DNA of 64,000 nt, from assembly GCF_014773545.1 (NCBI RefSeq), contig NZ_SDDV01000005.1, positions 62,001-126,000 of the forward strand, written 5' to 3'. The number at the start of each line of letters is the position of its first letter. Position 1 is the first letter of the stretch. The stretch is from Hydrogenophaga sp. (GTDB taxonomy: Bacteria > Pseudomonadota > Gammaproteobacteria > Burkholderiales > Burkholderiaceae_C). Of the stretch, positions 18,325 to 28,402 are shown one piece after another. Position numbers and translations under genes: made by a program. A model generated the notes under the pieces. It had not been told where the DNA came from, ran no database searches, and saw only the letters and a program-made list of their open reading frames with translations.

Positions 18325-20132
18325 CAGTCTTGCACCTGCAAAATCGCCAGAAAAGCCTCTTGCGGCACCTCGACCGAACCAATCTGTTTCATGCGCTTCT
18401 TGCCTGCTTTCTGTTTTTCGAGGAGTTTGCGTTTGCGGCTGATGTCGCCGCCGTAGCATTTTGCCAGCACGTTCTTGCGCAGGGCCTTGATGGTCTCGCG
18501 CGCGATCACGTTGCCGCCAATGGCGGCCTGGATCGCCACGTCGAACTGCTGGCGGCTGATGATTTCGCGCATCTTGGCCACCACCGCGCGCCCCCGGTAC
18601 TGCGACTGACTGCGGTGCACGATGATGGACAGCGCATCGACCTTCTCGCCGTTGAGCAAGATGTCCACCTTCACCACATCGGCCGCGCGGTACTCCTTGA
18701 ACTCATAGTCCATCGAGGCGTAACCGCGGCTGACCGATTTGAGCTTGTCGAAGAAATCCAGCACGATTTCGCCCAGCGGCATGTCGTAGGTCAGCATGAC
18801 CTGCTTGCCGTGGTAGGCCATGTTCTGTTGCATGCCACGCTTCTGGTTGGCCAGCGTCATGACCGCGCCCACGTACTCCTGCGGCATATAGAGGTGCACC
18901 GTCACGATGGGCTCGCGAATCTCCTCCAGCCGCCCCTGCTCGGGCATCTTGGACGGGTTCTCGACCAAGATGACCTCGCCGTCGGGTTTGGCCACCTGGT
19001 AGACCACGCTGGGCGCGGTGGTGATCAGGTCCTGGTCGAACTCGCGCTCCAGCCGCTCCTGCACGATCTCCATGTGCAGCAAGCCCAGGAAACCGCAGCG
19101 AAAACCGAAACCCAGCGCCTGCGATACCTCGGGCTCGTACATCAGCGCGGCGTCGTTGAGCTTGAGTTTTTCCAGCGCATCGCGCAGCGCGTCGTATTCG
19201 CTGGCCTCGGTCGGGTACAGGCCGGCAAACACCTGGGGCTGCACTTCCTTGAAGCCGGGCAGCGCTTCAGTGGCAGGCCCCAGGTTGTTGGGCAGCTTCT
19301 TTTCCAGCGTGATGGTGTCGCCCACCTTGGCGGCCTGCAATTCCTTGATGCCGGCAATGATGTAGCCCACCTCGCCCGCCTCCAGCGACTCGCGCGCTTC
19401 GTTGGCCGGTGTGAACACGCCCAGGCTGTCGGCGTTGTAGACCGTTTCGGTCGCCATCATCTTGAAGCGCTCGCCCTTGAGCAGGTGGCCGTCGACCACG
19501 CGCACCAGCATCACCACGCCCACATAGGCGTCGTACCAGCTGTCCACGATCATGGCGCGCAGCGGCGCATCGGCTTTGCCTTGGGGCGCCGGGATGCGCG
19601 CCACCACCGCTTCCAGAATGTCTTCCACGCCCATGCCGGTCTTGGCCGAACACGGTATGGCGTCGGTCGCGTCGATGCCGATCACGTCCTCGATCTCGGC
19701 CTTGGCGTTGTCCGGGTCGGCGTTGGGCAGGTCCATCTTGTTGAGCACCGGCAGCACCTCCACGCCCAGGTCGAGCGCGGTGTAGCAGTTCGCCACCGTC
19801 TGCGCCTCCACGCCCTGGCTGGCGTCCACCACCAGCAGCGCGCCTTCGCAGGCGCTGAGCGATCGGCTCACCTCATAAGAAAAGTCCACGTGCCCGGGCG
19901 TGTCGATCAGGTTCAGGTTGTAGACCTGGCCGTCGCGCGCTTTGTACTGCAGCGCAGCGGTCTGCGCCTTGATGGTGATGCCGCGCTCTTTCTCGATGTC
20001 CATCGAATCGAGCACCTGCTCGCTCATCTCACGATCAGACAGACCACCGCAGCGGGAAATGATGCGATCGGCCAGCGTGGACTTGCCGTGGTCTATGTGC
20101 GCGATGATGGAAAAATTGCGGATGTGGTTCAT
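18324..20132 (-). CDS. lepA: Elongation factor 4 (LepA back-translocase)
   Basis: Ribosomal GTPase that back-translocates tRNAs and affects initiation. The length is 602 residues. G1 'AHIDHGKST' (11-19), '[16 protein letters not shown]' with G3, and 'NKMDLPNAD' with G4 are intact, and the C-terminus carries the LepA-specific '[21 protein letters not shown]' region. I chose the ATG at 20132 ('[16 protein letters not shown]') over an upstream GTG at 20153 because it matches the family start. Its leader holds a strong 11-bp stem-loop just downstream of the degQ terminator. Confidence 0.97.
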   Translation of the reverse strand: MNHIRNFSIIAHIDHGKSTLADRIISRCGGLSDREMSEQVLDSMDIEKERGITIKAQTAALQYKARDGQVYNLNLIDTPGHVDFSYEVSRSLSACEGALLVVDASQGVEAQTVANCYTALDLGVEVLPVLNKMDLPNADPDNAKAEIEDVIGIDATDAIPCSAKTGMGVEDILEAVVARIPAPQGKADAPLRAMIVDSWYDAYVGVVMLVRVVDGHLLKGERFKMMATETVYNADSLGVFTPANEARESLEAGEVGYIIAGIKELQAAKVGDTITLEKKLPNNLGPATEALPGFKEVQPQVFAGLYPTEASEYDALRDALEKLKLNDAALMYEPEVSQALGFGFRCGFLGLLHMEIVQERLEREFDQDLITTAPSVVYQVAKPDGEVILVENPSKMPEQGRLEEIREPIVTVHLYMPQEYVGAVMTLANQKRGMQQNMAYHGKQVMLTYDMPLGEIVLDFFDKLKSVSRGYASMDYEFKEYRAADVVKVDILLNGEKVDALSIIVHRSQSQYRGRAVVAKMREIISRQQFDVAIQAAIGGNVIARETIKALRKNVLAKCYGGDISRKRKLLEKQKAGKKRMKQIGSVEVPQEAFLAILQVQD

Positions 20133-20158
20133 CAGGGGAAGCAGCTCAAACACAGGGG

Positions 20159-20189
20159 CAGACCCGCTGCGTCAGAGACAGCGGGTCTG
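20159..20189. promoter_or_regulatory. Stem-loop in the lepA leader
   Basis: CAGACCCGCTG (20159-20169) and CAGCGGGTCTG (20179-20189) are perfectly complementary 11-bp arms with a 9-base loop. The hairpin lies 27 bp upstream of the lepA ATG and directly after the T tract of the degQ terminator on the minus strand. It could be part of a tandem terminator, protect RNA ends, or hamper lepA initiation; the sequence does not distinguish these. Confidence 0.5.
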
Positions 20190-20190
20190 C

Positions 20191-20221
20191 AAAAAAAAGG
20201 CGCGTCACTCGCCGACGCGCC
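20191..20221 (-). terminator. Rho-independent terminator after degQ
   Basis: On the minus strand GGCGCGTC (20221-20214) and GACGCGCC (20206-20199) form an 8-bp stem closed by a 7-base loop. Eight consecutive T residues follow (20198-20191). This is a textbook intrinsic terminator placed 86 bp after the degQ stop, so it should end the rpoE-rseA-rseB-degQ transcript and separate it from lepA. Confidence 0.85.
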
Positions 20222-20307
20222 CGCAAGCAACAGATCAGAGGGCAGGCTGGCCTGCAACGCCTGCGATTTTATCGAATCGACAGGGTGAATTCAGATTTCA
20301 GCAAGGT

Positions 20308-21825
20308 TCAGCGTGACGGCCGGATCACCGCGAACTGGGCCATATCCCCACGACGAAACAGCACATGAACCGGTCGTGTGCGATCCAGGCGCGCCAGCAC
20401 CGTCTCCAACGCCCTCAGGTTGGATGTTTCAAAATGGGCCAAGGCCACAATCACGTCGCCTTCGCGCAAGCCGGCGCGCGCGGCAGCACCCTCGACCGCC
20501 GCAATGCGCACACCGCCGCGCAAGCTCATCTCGGCCAACTGTGCCGGCGTCAGATCGGCCAGCGTCAGCCCCAGCGCCTGGGCCGGGCCGCCTGCCTGCG
20601 GCCGCGGACTCTCGGGAGCGGCCGCACGGGGCGCCGCGCGGGGTGGTTCGAGGTCTGCCACAGTCAGGGTCAACTCGCGCTGCGTGCCACGGCGAAACAC
20701 CGTGATGCGGCTCACGGTCCCCGGCCGGGTGTTGGCCACCAGACGCGGCAGATCGATCGACTGCCTGATGTCCTGAGCGTCAAAGCGCACGATGATGTCG
20801 CCCGGCTCGACGCCGCCGCGGGCTGCCGGCGAATCGACCTCGACCGAGCGCACCAGAGCGCCTCTGGGTTCGCCCAGTCCGATCGCCTCGGCCACTTCGC
20901 GGCTGACCTCGCCGATCTGCACGCCAATACGTCCGCGCGTCACGCGCCCGGTGGTGCGCAACTGTTCGGCCACATGGGCAGCCTCGTCGATCGGGATGGC
21001 AAACGAAATGCCCTGAAATCCGCCCGAGCGCGAATAAATCTGGCTGTTGATGCCGACCACCTCGCCGCGCATATTGATCAGCGGGCCGCCCGAGTTGCCG
21101 GGGTTGATCGCCACGTCGGTCTGGATGAAGCGCAAAAAGTCGCCGGTGTCGCGCTTCTTGGCACTGACGATGCCGGCGGTGACGGTGTTTTCCAGGCCGA
21201 ACGGCGAACCAATCGCCAATACCCAATCGCCGACTCGCAAGCGGTTGACGTCACCGATTCTGACCGGGCTCAGACCGGTGGCCTCGATCTTGATCACGGC
21301 GACGTCGGTGCGCCGATCGGCGCCAACGACGCGGGCTTTGAACTCGCGCTGGTCGACCAAGGTCACCAGCAGTTCGTCGGCGCCTTCGACCACGTGCGCG
21401 TTGGTCATGATGAAGCCGTCGGCACTCAAAATGAAGCCGGAGCCGACCCCGCTCGGGCGCAGTTGGTCCGCTGGTTCGCCCGGCGGCTGGGGGCTGCGCG
21501 GCAGCACGCCAGGCGGAATTGGAATGCCGAAACGACGAAAAAACTCCAGCATCTGCTCATCCGGCCCAAAGCCGGGAGCGCGCCTGCCGGGCGCGCGCTC
21601 GAGCGTGCGGATATTGACCACCGAGGGACCGACTTGATCGACCAGGTCGGCAAAATCAGGCAAGCCGCGCGCCGCCGGCAAGGCCATGGGCGCAGCCGCA
21701 GCCTGGGCGGGCGTCTGAGCCGAGAGCGGCTGGTGAACCCACAAGGCCAGCAACCCGGCTGCACCCACGACGGCCGCCGCCGACAAGGCCCACAAAGTCT
21801 TGAATGTCTGTTGCTTCGAAGTCAT
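20308..21825 (-). CDS. degQ: Periplasmic Do-type serine protease (DegQ/MucD)
   Basis: HtrA-family protease/chaperone of envelope quality control, 505 residues. It has an N-terminal signal or anchor segment (about 10-31), then the trypsin-like domain with the triad His144 ('TNAHVV'), Asp174 ('TDVAVIKI') and Ser245 ('GNSGGPL'). Two PDZ domains follow (about 285-385 and 415-500). The ATG at 21825 has a GAGAGGA site upstream; the frame extends further but without family similarity. It is the last gene of the sigma-E operon, the position of MucD in Pseudomonas, and is likely under sigma-E control. Confidence 0.93.
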   Translation of the reverse strand: MTSKQQTFKTLWALSAAAVVGAAGLLALWVHQPLSAQTPAQAAAAPMALPAARGLPDFADLVDQVGPSVVNIRTLERAPGRRAPGFGPDEQMLEFFRRFGIPIPPGVLPRSPQPPGEPADQLRPSGVGSGFILSADGFIMTNAHVVEGADELLVTLVDQREFKARVVGADRRTDVAVIKIEATGLSPVRIGDVNRLRVGDWVLAIGSPFGLENTVTAGIVSAKKRDTGDFLRFIQTDVAINPGNSGGPLINMRGEVVGINSQIYSRSGGFQGISFAIPIDEAAHVAEQLRTTGRVTRGRIGVQIGEVSREVAEAIGLGEPRGALVRSVEVDSPAARGGVEPGDIIVRFDAQDIRQSIDLPRLVANTRPGTVSRITVFRRGTQRELTLTVADLEPPRAAPRAAAPESPRPQAGGPAQALGLTLADLTPAQLAEMSLRGGVRIAAVEGAAARAGLREGDVIVALAHFETSNLRALETVLARLDRTRPVHVLFRRGDMAQFAVIRPSR

Positions 21826-21884
21826 GAAAATCCTCTCGTGCATAACAGCGGCGTTGTCCGCCAAGCCAAGGCCGCAAGCAGCGT

Positions 21885-22898
21885 TCAGCGCGTGCGCTCG
21901 AGCACCTGCGCAAAACGGCGCAGGGTTGATACGGGAACCTCTCCCACCGCAGTCAGCCAATGCTGGCCGACGCGGCGCGTCAGCGAATGCGTGGCACCGA
22001 TCACGACCGAGTGCTCGCGGCTGTGGCGCTGCGCGTCAAACGGTTCGACAAACAGCGAAACCGAAGCCAGACCGTCGGAAAATACCCATTGCATGGCAGC
22101 CGAGGCGCCGGGCAAGGACGGCGCGGCGTCGCCGACGTAGCAACCGATGGGCTGAAAGCCCGGCACCGCTTCGCGCAGACGCCAGCCCTCTTTCTCGGGC
22201 GTGGTTTTCTTGAGCGTCGGGCGGCGCACATCGTAGCCCTTGGTGTCACCCATCATGCGGATGAGCTGATCCATGCGCACCGGTGCGTCCAACTGAAGCT
22301 CAGAAAAAGCCATTTGCTCCAGCACCGCGCCCTGCTCGCCCAGCGTCTGCAATTTCACCACCAGGCCGGTTCTCCTCTCAGACCAGATGCGGTAGCCAAA
22401 GCGCAGCGCATCCCTGGGCCGGATTTCAACCACGTCAGCCAGATGGCCGGCGACGCGCTCGACGCCGTCTTCGCGCACGGTGTAGAAATCAGAAACGGCA
22501 TTGCCGGGCAGGCGCAGAAAGTCTGGAAACTGTCCGAGCGATTCACGCCGTTCGACCCAGGCGATTTTGGTTTCCGGCGAAAAAGTGATGACTTCGCTGT
22601 TGCGGCGAATGGTGGTGCGCGGTGCGCCGGTGAGGGTGTCGACACGCTCGACCTGCTGCACGCCGTCGCTCACGTGCCAGATGCGCGAAGCCGACATCGC
22701 CGTACCGACCGACACCACCAGGGTGCCGGTGTAGGCGCGTTCGCGCGAGGCCTCGTGCATGCGCACGAGCCAATCGGTGACGCTGCGCGGCGCCGCCACT
22801 GCCCCAGCCTGGGTTTGCGCCTGCAGCGGCGCCGCAAAACCGAGCAGCAAGACGAGCAAGACGGCCAGCGGCCAAGACAGAGTGGCACGACAGGTCAA
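21885..22898 (-). CDS. rseB: Sigma-E regulatory protein RseB/MucB, TTG start
   Basis: Periplasmic regulator that binds RseA and shields it from proteolysis. The protein has 337 residues with a Sec signal peptide (hydrophobic 'LAVLLVLLLGFAAPL', cleavage near 'LQAQ'). The mature part starts 'VTDWLVRMHEASRERAYTGT', typical MucB/RseB, and continues with 'TFSPETKIAWVE' and a C-terminal domain containing 'GDTKGYDVRRP'. No ATG lies in the gap after the rseA stop. A perfect AGGAGG is followed 7 bp later by TTG at 22898 (another TTG lies at 22904, too close), so a TTG start is the best choice. It starts 19 bp after rseA. Confidence 0.88.
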   Translation of the reverse strand: MTCRATLSWPLAVLLVLLLGFAAPLQAQTQAGAVAAPRSVTDWLVRMHEASRERAYTGTLVVSVGTAMSASRIWHVSDGVQQVERVDTLTGAPRTTIRRNSEVITFSPETKIAWVERRESLGQFPDFLRLPGNAVSDFYTVREDGVERVAGHLADVVEIRPRDALRFGYRIWSERRTGLVVKLQTLGEQGAVLEQMAFSELQLDAPVRMDQLIRMMGDTKGYDVRRPTLKKTTPEKEGWRLREAVPGFQPIGCYVGDAAPSLPGASAAMQWVFSDGLASVSLFVEPFDAQRHSREHSVVIGATHSLTRRVGQHWLTAVGEVPVSTLRRFAQVLERTR

Positions 22899-22917
22899 AG
22901 TCAAACCTCCTGGCAGA

Positions 22918-23646
22918 TCAACGCAGCGAAACGCTGTAAGTCGCGTTGCGCAAGAAGCCAGCCGGCATTTGCAGCGCCGACATGCCGCCGTGCTGGCGGT
23001 GTTGTGCCAGCAGGGCTTCGAGTTGGGCATCACGCAGCACCGGGCCTTGCGCCGAGCCCACCACGACCACCACCGGCGTGCCGTCCGTCGCGACACCGAG
23101 CTGGCGCTGGCCATGTTCAGGCAAAGCACCGACCGACGCCAGTTGCGGGCCGCCGGCAGCGGGACCGGATGCAGCGCCAGACAAACCCTGCAGCATCGAC
23201 CAGCTCACCGCCAACACCGCCGTCAGCGACGCCACCCCGCTGAGCAGCTTCCAGCGAAAAATCGAGTCATTGGCAGCGCCCTCACCGGGCTGCCGCACCA
23301 AGGCCGGCGCCAGGGCCAGCAGCGGTTCGTCCGCTGCTGGCGCCTGCAAGCGCGCATGAAATCCGGCCAGAAAATCCTGCGGAGTCTGCCTGGGCACAAC
23401 AGGGGCGGCGCCGCGCAAGGCGTCGCTGATCACGTGATAGACGTTCCAGGACGCTCGCCCTTTTTGACTGAAATCGTCTTGCGCGAGCAAGCGCTCGACT
23501 TCGTGCGCCGTCAACTCACCATCGAGCAAGGCCGACCACTCTGCGGCCTGATCGATCGCAGACGTCGGCGCATGGGCCGGATCCGACCCCGCGCCAGCCC
23601 CGGTTGCGCGGGCCGATAAAGGGTTTTGTGTCTGGACGGCGTTCAT
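22918..23646 (-). CDS. rseA: Sigma-E anti-sigma factor RseA/MucA
   Basis: Inner-membrane anti-sigma factor for RpoE, 242 residues. The N-terminal cytoplasmic domain shows the MucA pattern 'EWSALLDGELTAHEVERLL' and 'ASWNVYHVISDALRG'. A single membrane segment lies at about residues 131-151 ('LSGVASLTAVLAVSWSML'). The periplasmic part ends with 'YSVSLR'. It lies between rpoE (61 bp upstream) and rseB. The N-terminal ~30 residues are Ala/Gly/Pro-rich and precede the anti-sigma helix bundle, a modest extension. Confidence 0.88.
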   Translation of the reverse strand: MNAVQTQNPLSARATGAGAGSDPAHAPTSAIDQAAEWSALLDGELTAHEVERLLAQDDFSQKGRASWNVYHVISDALRGAAPVVPRQTPQDFLAGFHARLQAPAADEPLLALAPALVRQPGEGAANDSIFRWKLLSGVASLTAVLAVSWSMLQGLSGAASGPAAGGPQLASVGALPEHGQRQLGVATDGTPVVVVVGSAQGPVLRDAQLEALLAQHRQHGGMSALQMPAGFLRNATYSVSLR

Positions 23647-23707
23647 GTTTGACTTTCAGTTTTCAGACTCCCGCCACCTCTTGCGACTGAGGCAACGGAT
23701 ATGACAT

Positions 23708-24349
23708 CTACCATCTTTTCCCTGACTGGCGCTCCAACATCGGCTTGATGCGCTGAGAAATCGCCTCGCGGGCCCGAAAAATGCGTGAGCGCACCGTGCC
23801 GATGGGGCAGTCCAGCGCCTGCGCGATCTCTTCGTAGCTCAGACCCTCAATTTCGCGCAAGGTGATCGCCATGCGCAACTCGTGCGGCAGCGCGTCCACT
23901 GCTTCGTTGACGGCTTGGGCGATTTCCTTGCCAGCCAGTATCGACTCGGGCGTCTCGGTGTCGGCCACTTGCGCATTTAGTTCGCGCTCGAAGCCGGAAG
24001 TTTCATCGTCGTCACCCGTTTTCATCTGCGACTGATAAACCAGCGGGTCGCGCTTGAGCTCGAGCAACTGCTTTTTGGCCGTGTTGACCGCAATCCGATA
24101 CAGCCAGGTATAGAACTGCGCATCGCCGCGAAATTGCGCCAGCGCGCGGTAAGCGCGAATAAAAGTCTCTTGGGCGATGTCTTGCACCAGGTCGCTGTCG
24201 CGCACCATGCGGCCAATCAGGCGCTCGACCCGGCGCTGGTATTTGATGACTAACAAGTCAAACGCGCGCGACTCGCCCGCCAAAGTGCGCTGCACCAGCA
24301 TGACATCGCTATCAGGTGGTGGCGGGGCGGTGTGTTCATCTGGTGTCAT
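23708..24349 (-). CDS. rpoE: RNA polymerase sigma factor RpoE (AlgU)
   Basis: ECF sigma factor for envelope stress, 213 residues. Region 2 is clear: 'FDLLVIKYQRRVERLIGRM' and 'DIAQETFIRAYRAL' with 'FYTWLYRIAVNTAKKQL' for -10 recognition. Region 4 shows 'LRMAITLREIEGLSYEEIAQ' and 'PIGTVRSRIFRAREAI', the -35 helix-turn-helix. I start at the ATG at 24349; a TTG nine codons earlier is less likely. Followed by rseA-rseB-degQ, a complete sigma-E module. No clear sigma-E promoter (GAACTT/TCTGA type) was recognised upstream. Confidence 0.95.
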   Translation of the reverse strand: MTPDEHTAPPPPDSDVMLVQRTLAGESRAFDLLVIKYQRRVERLIGRMVRDSDLVQDIAQETFIRAYRALAQFRGDAQFYTWLYRIAVNTAKKQLLELKRDPLVYQSQMKTGDDDETSGFERELNAQVADTETPESILAGKEIAQAVNEAVDALPHELRMAITLREIEGLSYEEIAQALDCPIGTVRSRIFRAREAISQRIKPMLERQSGKRW

Positions 24350-24423
24350 GCGCGCGAGGACTATAACCCACTCCAAAATACCGGCTGGCGGCTCATTACT
24401 GCTTCGGCCCAGTGAAGCATCAA

Positions 24424-24474
24424 CCGTTCGCCCTGAGCCTGTCCTGAGCCTGTCGAAGAACTCTGCCCGAACGG
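24424..24474. repeat. Palindromic repeat with an internal 11-bp tandem duplication, upstream of rpoE
   Basis: Outer arms CCGTTCG (24424-24430) and CGAACGG (24468-24474) are perfectly complementary. Inside, CCTGAGCCTGT occurs twice in direct tandem (24432-24442 and 24443-24453), followed by CGAAG. The core CCCTGAGCCTGTCGAAG is a sequence I recognise as a common intergenic repeat in several bacterial groups, normally without the duplication. It lies in the 161-bp gap upstream of rpoE. Confidence 0.55.
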
Positions 24475-24510
24475 AACATCCGCCGCCACGGCGCAGGCGC
24501 GTTGATTTAC

Positions 24511-25002
24511 TTATGCAAGCGGCGGCCCCTGTGCGGGATGCGGGCGCTGTGCCAGCAGTGCGCGGCGCAGATCACTCCAGCGCGCCGGATCGCTGGCGCG
24601 TTCGACCCAGACCCAGCTGCCGCTCTGGTCCGACCGGTGCAGGCGCAGCAGCGCCCGGCTCTGCAAATCAAGCACCAGTTGCACCCGCTGCAAAGCCATG
24701 TCGTCCTGCTCGGCAACGCCCAGCCAGCGCCAGCCGCAGCCAGGAACTGACGCGCCGGCGCTGGCCTGCGCATCCCAATGCAACTGCCCCACAGGGGACT
24801 GGCGCCAACTGCGCCAAGCCAGCCCGGCCCAGGCCAGCCACAGCGCCAGCCCGGCCAGGCTGCTACCGAGCCGGCCGTGCGCTGGCGGCGCCAGCGTCCA
24901 GAACAGAAGAATGAGCAGTCCGAGAGCAGCGAGCAGGCCCAGCAGACCGGCATAAAAAAGGCACGGCCGCACCGGGTAGCGCACCGATGGCGCCGCTCGC
25001 AT
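24511..25002 (-). CDS. Hypothetical membrane protein, possibly YgfX-like
   Basis: A protein of 163 residues with two hydrophobic segments near the N-terminus (about 15-36 and 46-63) separated by a short loop. A soluble C-terminal domain follows with alternating strands and 'WVWVERASDPARWSDLRRALL' at the end. Two N-terminal membrane helices followed by a small basic domain ending in a W-x-x-LRR segment is the plan of YgfX/CptA-type proteins, but I cannot confirm the family. It starts 15 bp after fabF and precedes rpoE on the same strand, so it is probably cotranscribed with fabF. The function is unknown. Confidence 0.6.
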   Translation of the reverse strand: MRAAPSVRYPVRPCLFYAGLLGLLAALGLLILLFWTLAPPAHGRLGSSLAGLALWLAWAGLAWRSWRQSPVGQLHWDAQASAGASVPGCGWRWLGVAEQDDMALQRVQLVLDLQSRALLRLHRSDQSGSWVWVERASDPARWSDLRRALLAQRPHPAQGPPLA

Positions 25003-25017
25003 GGCCTCAGGAACGCC

Positions 25018-26262
25018 TCAGAGGCGGCGAAAAACCAGCGTGCCGTTGGTGCCGCCGAAACCAAAGTTGTTCTTCACCGCCACATCGATCTTCAGATCGC
25101 GTGCGCTGTTGGCGCAGTAATCGAGATCGCATAGCGGATCCTGGTTGAAAATGTTGATGGTCGGCGGGCTCTTCTGGTGGTGTACCGCCAGCACGGTGAA
25201 GACGCTCTCGATGCCGCCGGCGCCGCCCAGCAAGTGGCCGGTCATGGACTTGGTTGAATTGATCACCACCTTTTTGGCCTGCTCGCCCAGCGCGGCCTTG
25301 ATGGCGTTGCTTTCGTTGACGTCGCCCAGCGGCGTCGAGGTGCCATGCGCGTTCAAGTAATCGACCTGATCGGCATTCACCCCGGCGTTGCGCAGCGCGT
25401 TTTGCATCGCACGGCGCGGCCCATCCAGGTTCGGTGCGGTCATGTGACCGGCGTCGGCGCTCATGCCGTAGCCGCTGAGCTCGGCGTACATTTTGGCCCC
25501 GCGCGCCTTGGCACGCTCATATTCTTCCAGCACCAGCACGCCCGCGCCTTCACCCAGCACAAAGCCGTCGCGGTCGCGGTCCCAGGGGCGCGACGCGGTG
25601 GCCGGGTCGTCGTTGCGGGTCGACAAAGCCCGCATGGAAGCAAAGCCGCCCACACCCAGGGGCGAGATCGTTGCTTCGGAGCCTCCGGCGACGATCACGT
25701 CGGCATCGCCGTACTCGATCTTGCGCGCGGCCTCTCCGATGCAGTGCAGCCCCGTTGTGCAGGCAGTAACCACCGCCAGATTCGGCCCCTTGAAGCCAAA
25801 ACGCATGGACACGTGGCCAGCGATCATGTTGATGATCGAGGCTGGCACGAAAAAGGGCGAAATCCGGCGCGCACCGCGTGCGGTGTATTCAGCGTGGGTG
25901 GTCTCGATCAGAGGCAGGCCGCCTATGCCCGAGCCTATGATGCAGCCGATGCGCTGCGCCGTTTCTTCATCCAGCGCATCACCCACCGGCAAGCCGGCGT
26001 CAAGCACGGCCTGATGGGCTGCGGCAATGCCGTACTGGATGAAGGTGTCCATGGTGCGCGCTTCTTTGGCGCTGATGTAGGACTCCAGATCAAAGCCTTT
26101 GACTTCGCCGGCGATTTTGCACGCGAATCCGGATGCATCGAAACGGCTGATCAGGCCGATGCCGGAACGGCCGGCAAGAATTTGGGCCCAGGCTTGCTCC
26201 ACCGTGTTGCCCACGGGGCTGATGCAGCCCAGGCCGGTCACGACAACGCGTCGGCGGCTCAT
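25018..26262 (-). CDS. fabF: Beta-ketoacyl-ACP synthase II
   Basis: Elongating condensing enzyme of type II fatty acid synthesis, 414 residues. The catalytic triad is visible: Cys168 in '[11 protein letters not shown]', His306 in '[11 protein letters not shown]', and His343 in '[15 protein letters not shown]' with Lys338. The N-terminus '[16 protein letters not shown]' is standard. It follows acpP by only 7 bp, the universal acpP-fabF pairing. FabF rather than FabB is inferred from this context and length. Confidence 0.97.
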   Translation of the reverse strand: MSRRRVVVTGLGCISPVGNTVEQAWAQILAGRSGIGLISRFDASGFACKIAGEVKGFDLESYISAKEARTMDTFIQYGIAAAHQAVLDAGLPVGDALDEETAQRIGCIIGSGIGGLPLIETTHAEYTARGARRISPFFVPASIINMIAGHVSMRFGFKGPNLAVVTACTTGLHCIGEAARKIEYGDADVIVAGGSEATISPLGVGGFASMRALSTRNDDPATASRPWDRDRDGFVLGEGAGVLVLEEYERAKARGAKMYAELSGYGMSADAGHMTAPNLDGPRRAMQNALRNAGVNADQVDYLNAHGTSTPLGDVNESNAIKAALGEQAKKVVINSTKSMTGHLLGGAGGIESVFTVLAVHHQKSPPTINIFNQDPLCDLDYCANSARDLKIDVAVKNNFGFGGTNGTLVFRRL

Positions 26263-26269
26263 GGACGAG

Positions 26270-27390
<1,121 letters not shown>

Positions 27391-27407
27391 GCTTGTGTTC
27401 TCCAGAT

Positions 27408-28358
27408 TCAGGCCAGCAAGGCTTTGACATCAGACAGGGTGGCAGGGTCGTACAGGGCGCTGGCAAGCAGCTCGGCGTCGATGCGCCGGGTCAGACCGGT
27501 CAGCACCTTGCCCGGCCCACATTCGACCAGGGTGCGGACGCCGCGCGCCTTGATCGCCGCCACGCATTCGACCCAGCGCACCGGAGCAAAAGCCTGCCGA
27601 TAGAGCGCGTCTCGAATGCGCTGCGGATCGGCCTCCACCAGAACGTCAACGTTGTTGAGCACCGGAATTTGCGGCGCAGCAAAGGCCGTGGCAGCGAGTT
27701 GCTGCCTGAGCTTTGCTGCCGCCGGCTTCATCAGGCTGGAATGAAACGGCGCCGATACCGGCAGCGCCAGCGTGCGCTTGGCGCCGGCGGCCTTGAGCCT
27801 TTCGCAGGCCTGTTCGACCGCCGCACGGCTGCCGGCGATCACGGTCTGCGCCGGGTCGTTGAAGTTGACCGCTTCGACCACCTCGGCACTGTCGGCGCCA
27901 AAGCCCGCCTGCACCTGGGCACAAACCGCCTGCACGCGGGCGGCGTCCAGGCCCAGCACGGCGGCCATGGCGCCCGTGCCAAGCGGCACCGCGTCTTGCA
28001 TGGCAGCCGCGCGAAAGCGCACCAGCGGCGCGGCCTGCGTCAGCGTCAACGCGCCCGCGGCCACCAGGGCTGAATACTCACCCAGCGAGTGCCCGGCCAG
28101 CACGGCTGGCAGCGCACCGCCTTCGGCGCGCCAGACGCGCCAGGCCGCCACACCCGCCACCAGCATCACCGGCTGCGTATTGGTGGTCAAGGCCAGTGCT
28201 TCCTTGGGGCCGGCGTGAATCAGTGCGGCCACATCTTCGCCCAGCGCGTCGGACGCTTCTTGCAGCGTGGCCTGCAGCGCCGGGTGATCGCCCCAGGCAT
28301 CGAGCATGCCCACGGCCTGTGAACCCTGGCCTGGAAAAACAAATGCAAATGGCTGCAT
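27408..28358 (-). CDS. fabD: Malonyl-CoA:ACP transacylase
   Basis: Transfers malonyl groups from CoA to ACP, 316 residues. 'FVFPGQGSQ' opens the protein (7-15). The nucleophile Ser91 lies in 'GHSLGEYSAL', and the catalytic His follows in 'VSAPFHSSLM' (near residue 206). 'QPVMLVAGVAAW' is also typical. It sits between fabH (44 bp upstream) and fabG. Confidence 0.96.
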   Translation of the reverse strand: MQPFAFVFPGQGSQAVGMLDAWGDHPALQATLQEASDALGEDVAALIHAGPKEALALTTNTQPVMLVAGVAAWRVWRAEGGALPAVLAGHSLGEYSALVAAGALTLTQAAPLVRFRAAAMQDAVPLGTGAMAAVLGLDAARVQAVCAQVQAGFGADSAEVVEAVNFNDPAQTVIAGSRAAVEQACERLKAAGAKRTLALPVSAPFHSSLMKPAAAKLRQQLAATAFAAPQIPVLNNVDVLVEADPQRIRDALYRQAFAPVRWVECVAAIKARGVRTLVECGPGKVLTGLTRRIDAELLASALYDPATLSDVKALLA

Positions 28359-28402
28359 GAGAATGTGTGTGTGGATGAAACGGACTGCTGGCGCTCAGCA
28401 GA

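Noticed and set aside
18330-20288. A 652-codon open frame opposite lepA
   Set aside because: Antisense to intact lepA; the His/Val/Leu/Asp-rich translation shows no recognisable motifs.
20365-22140. A 591-codon open frame opposite degQ
   Set aside because: Antisense to degQ with its intact triad; no protein-like pattern.
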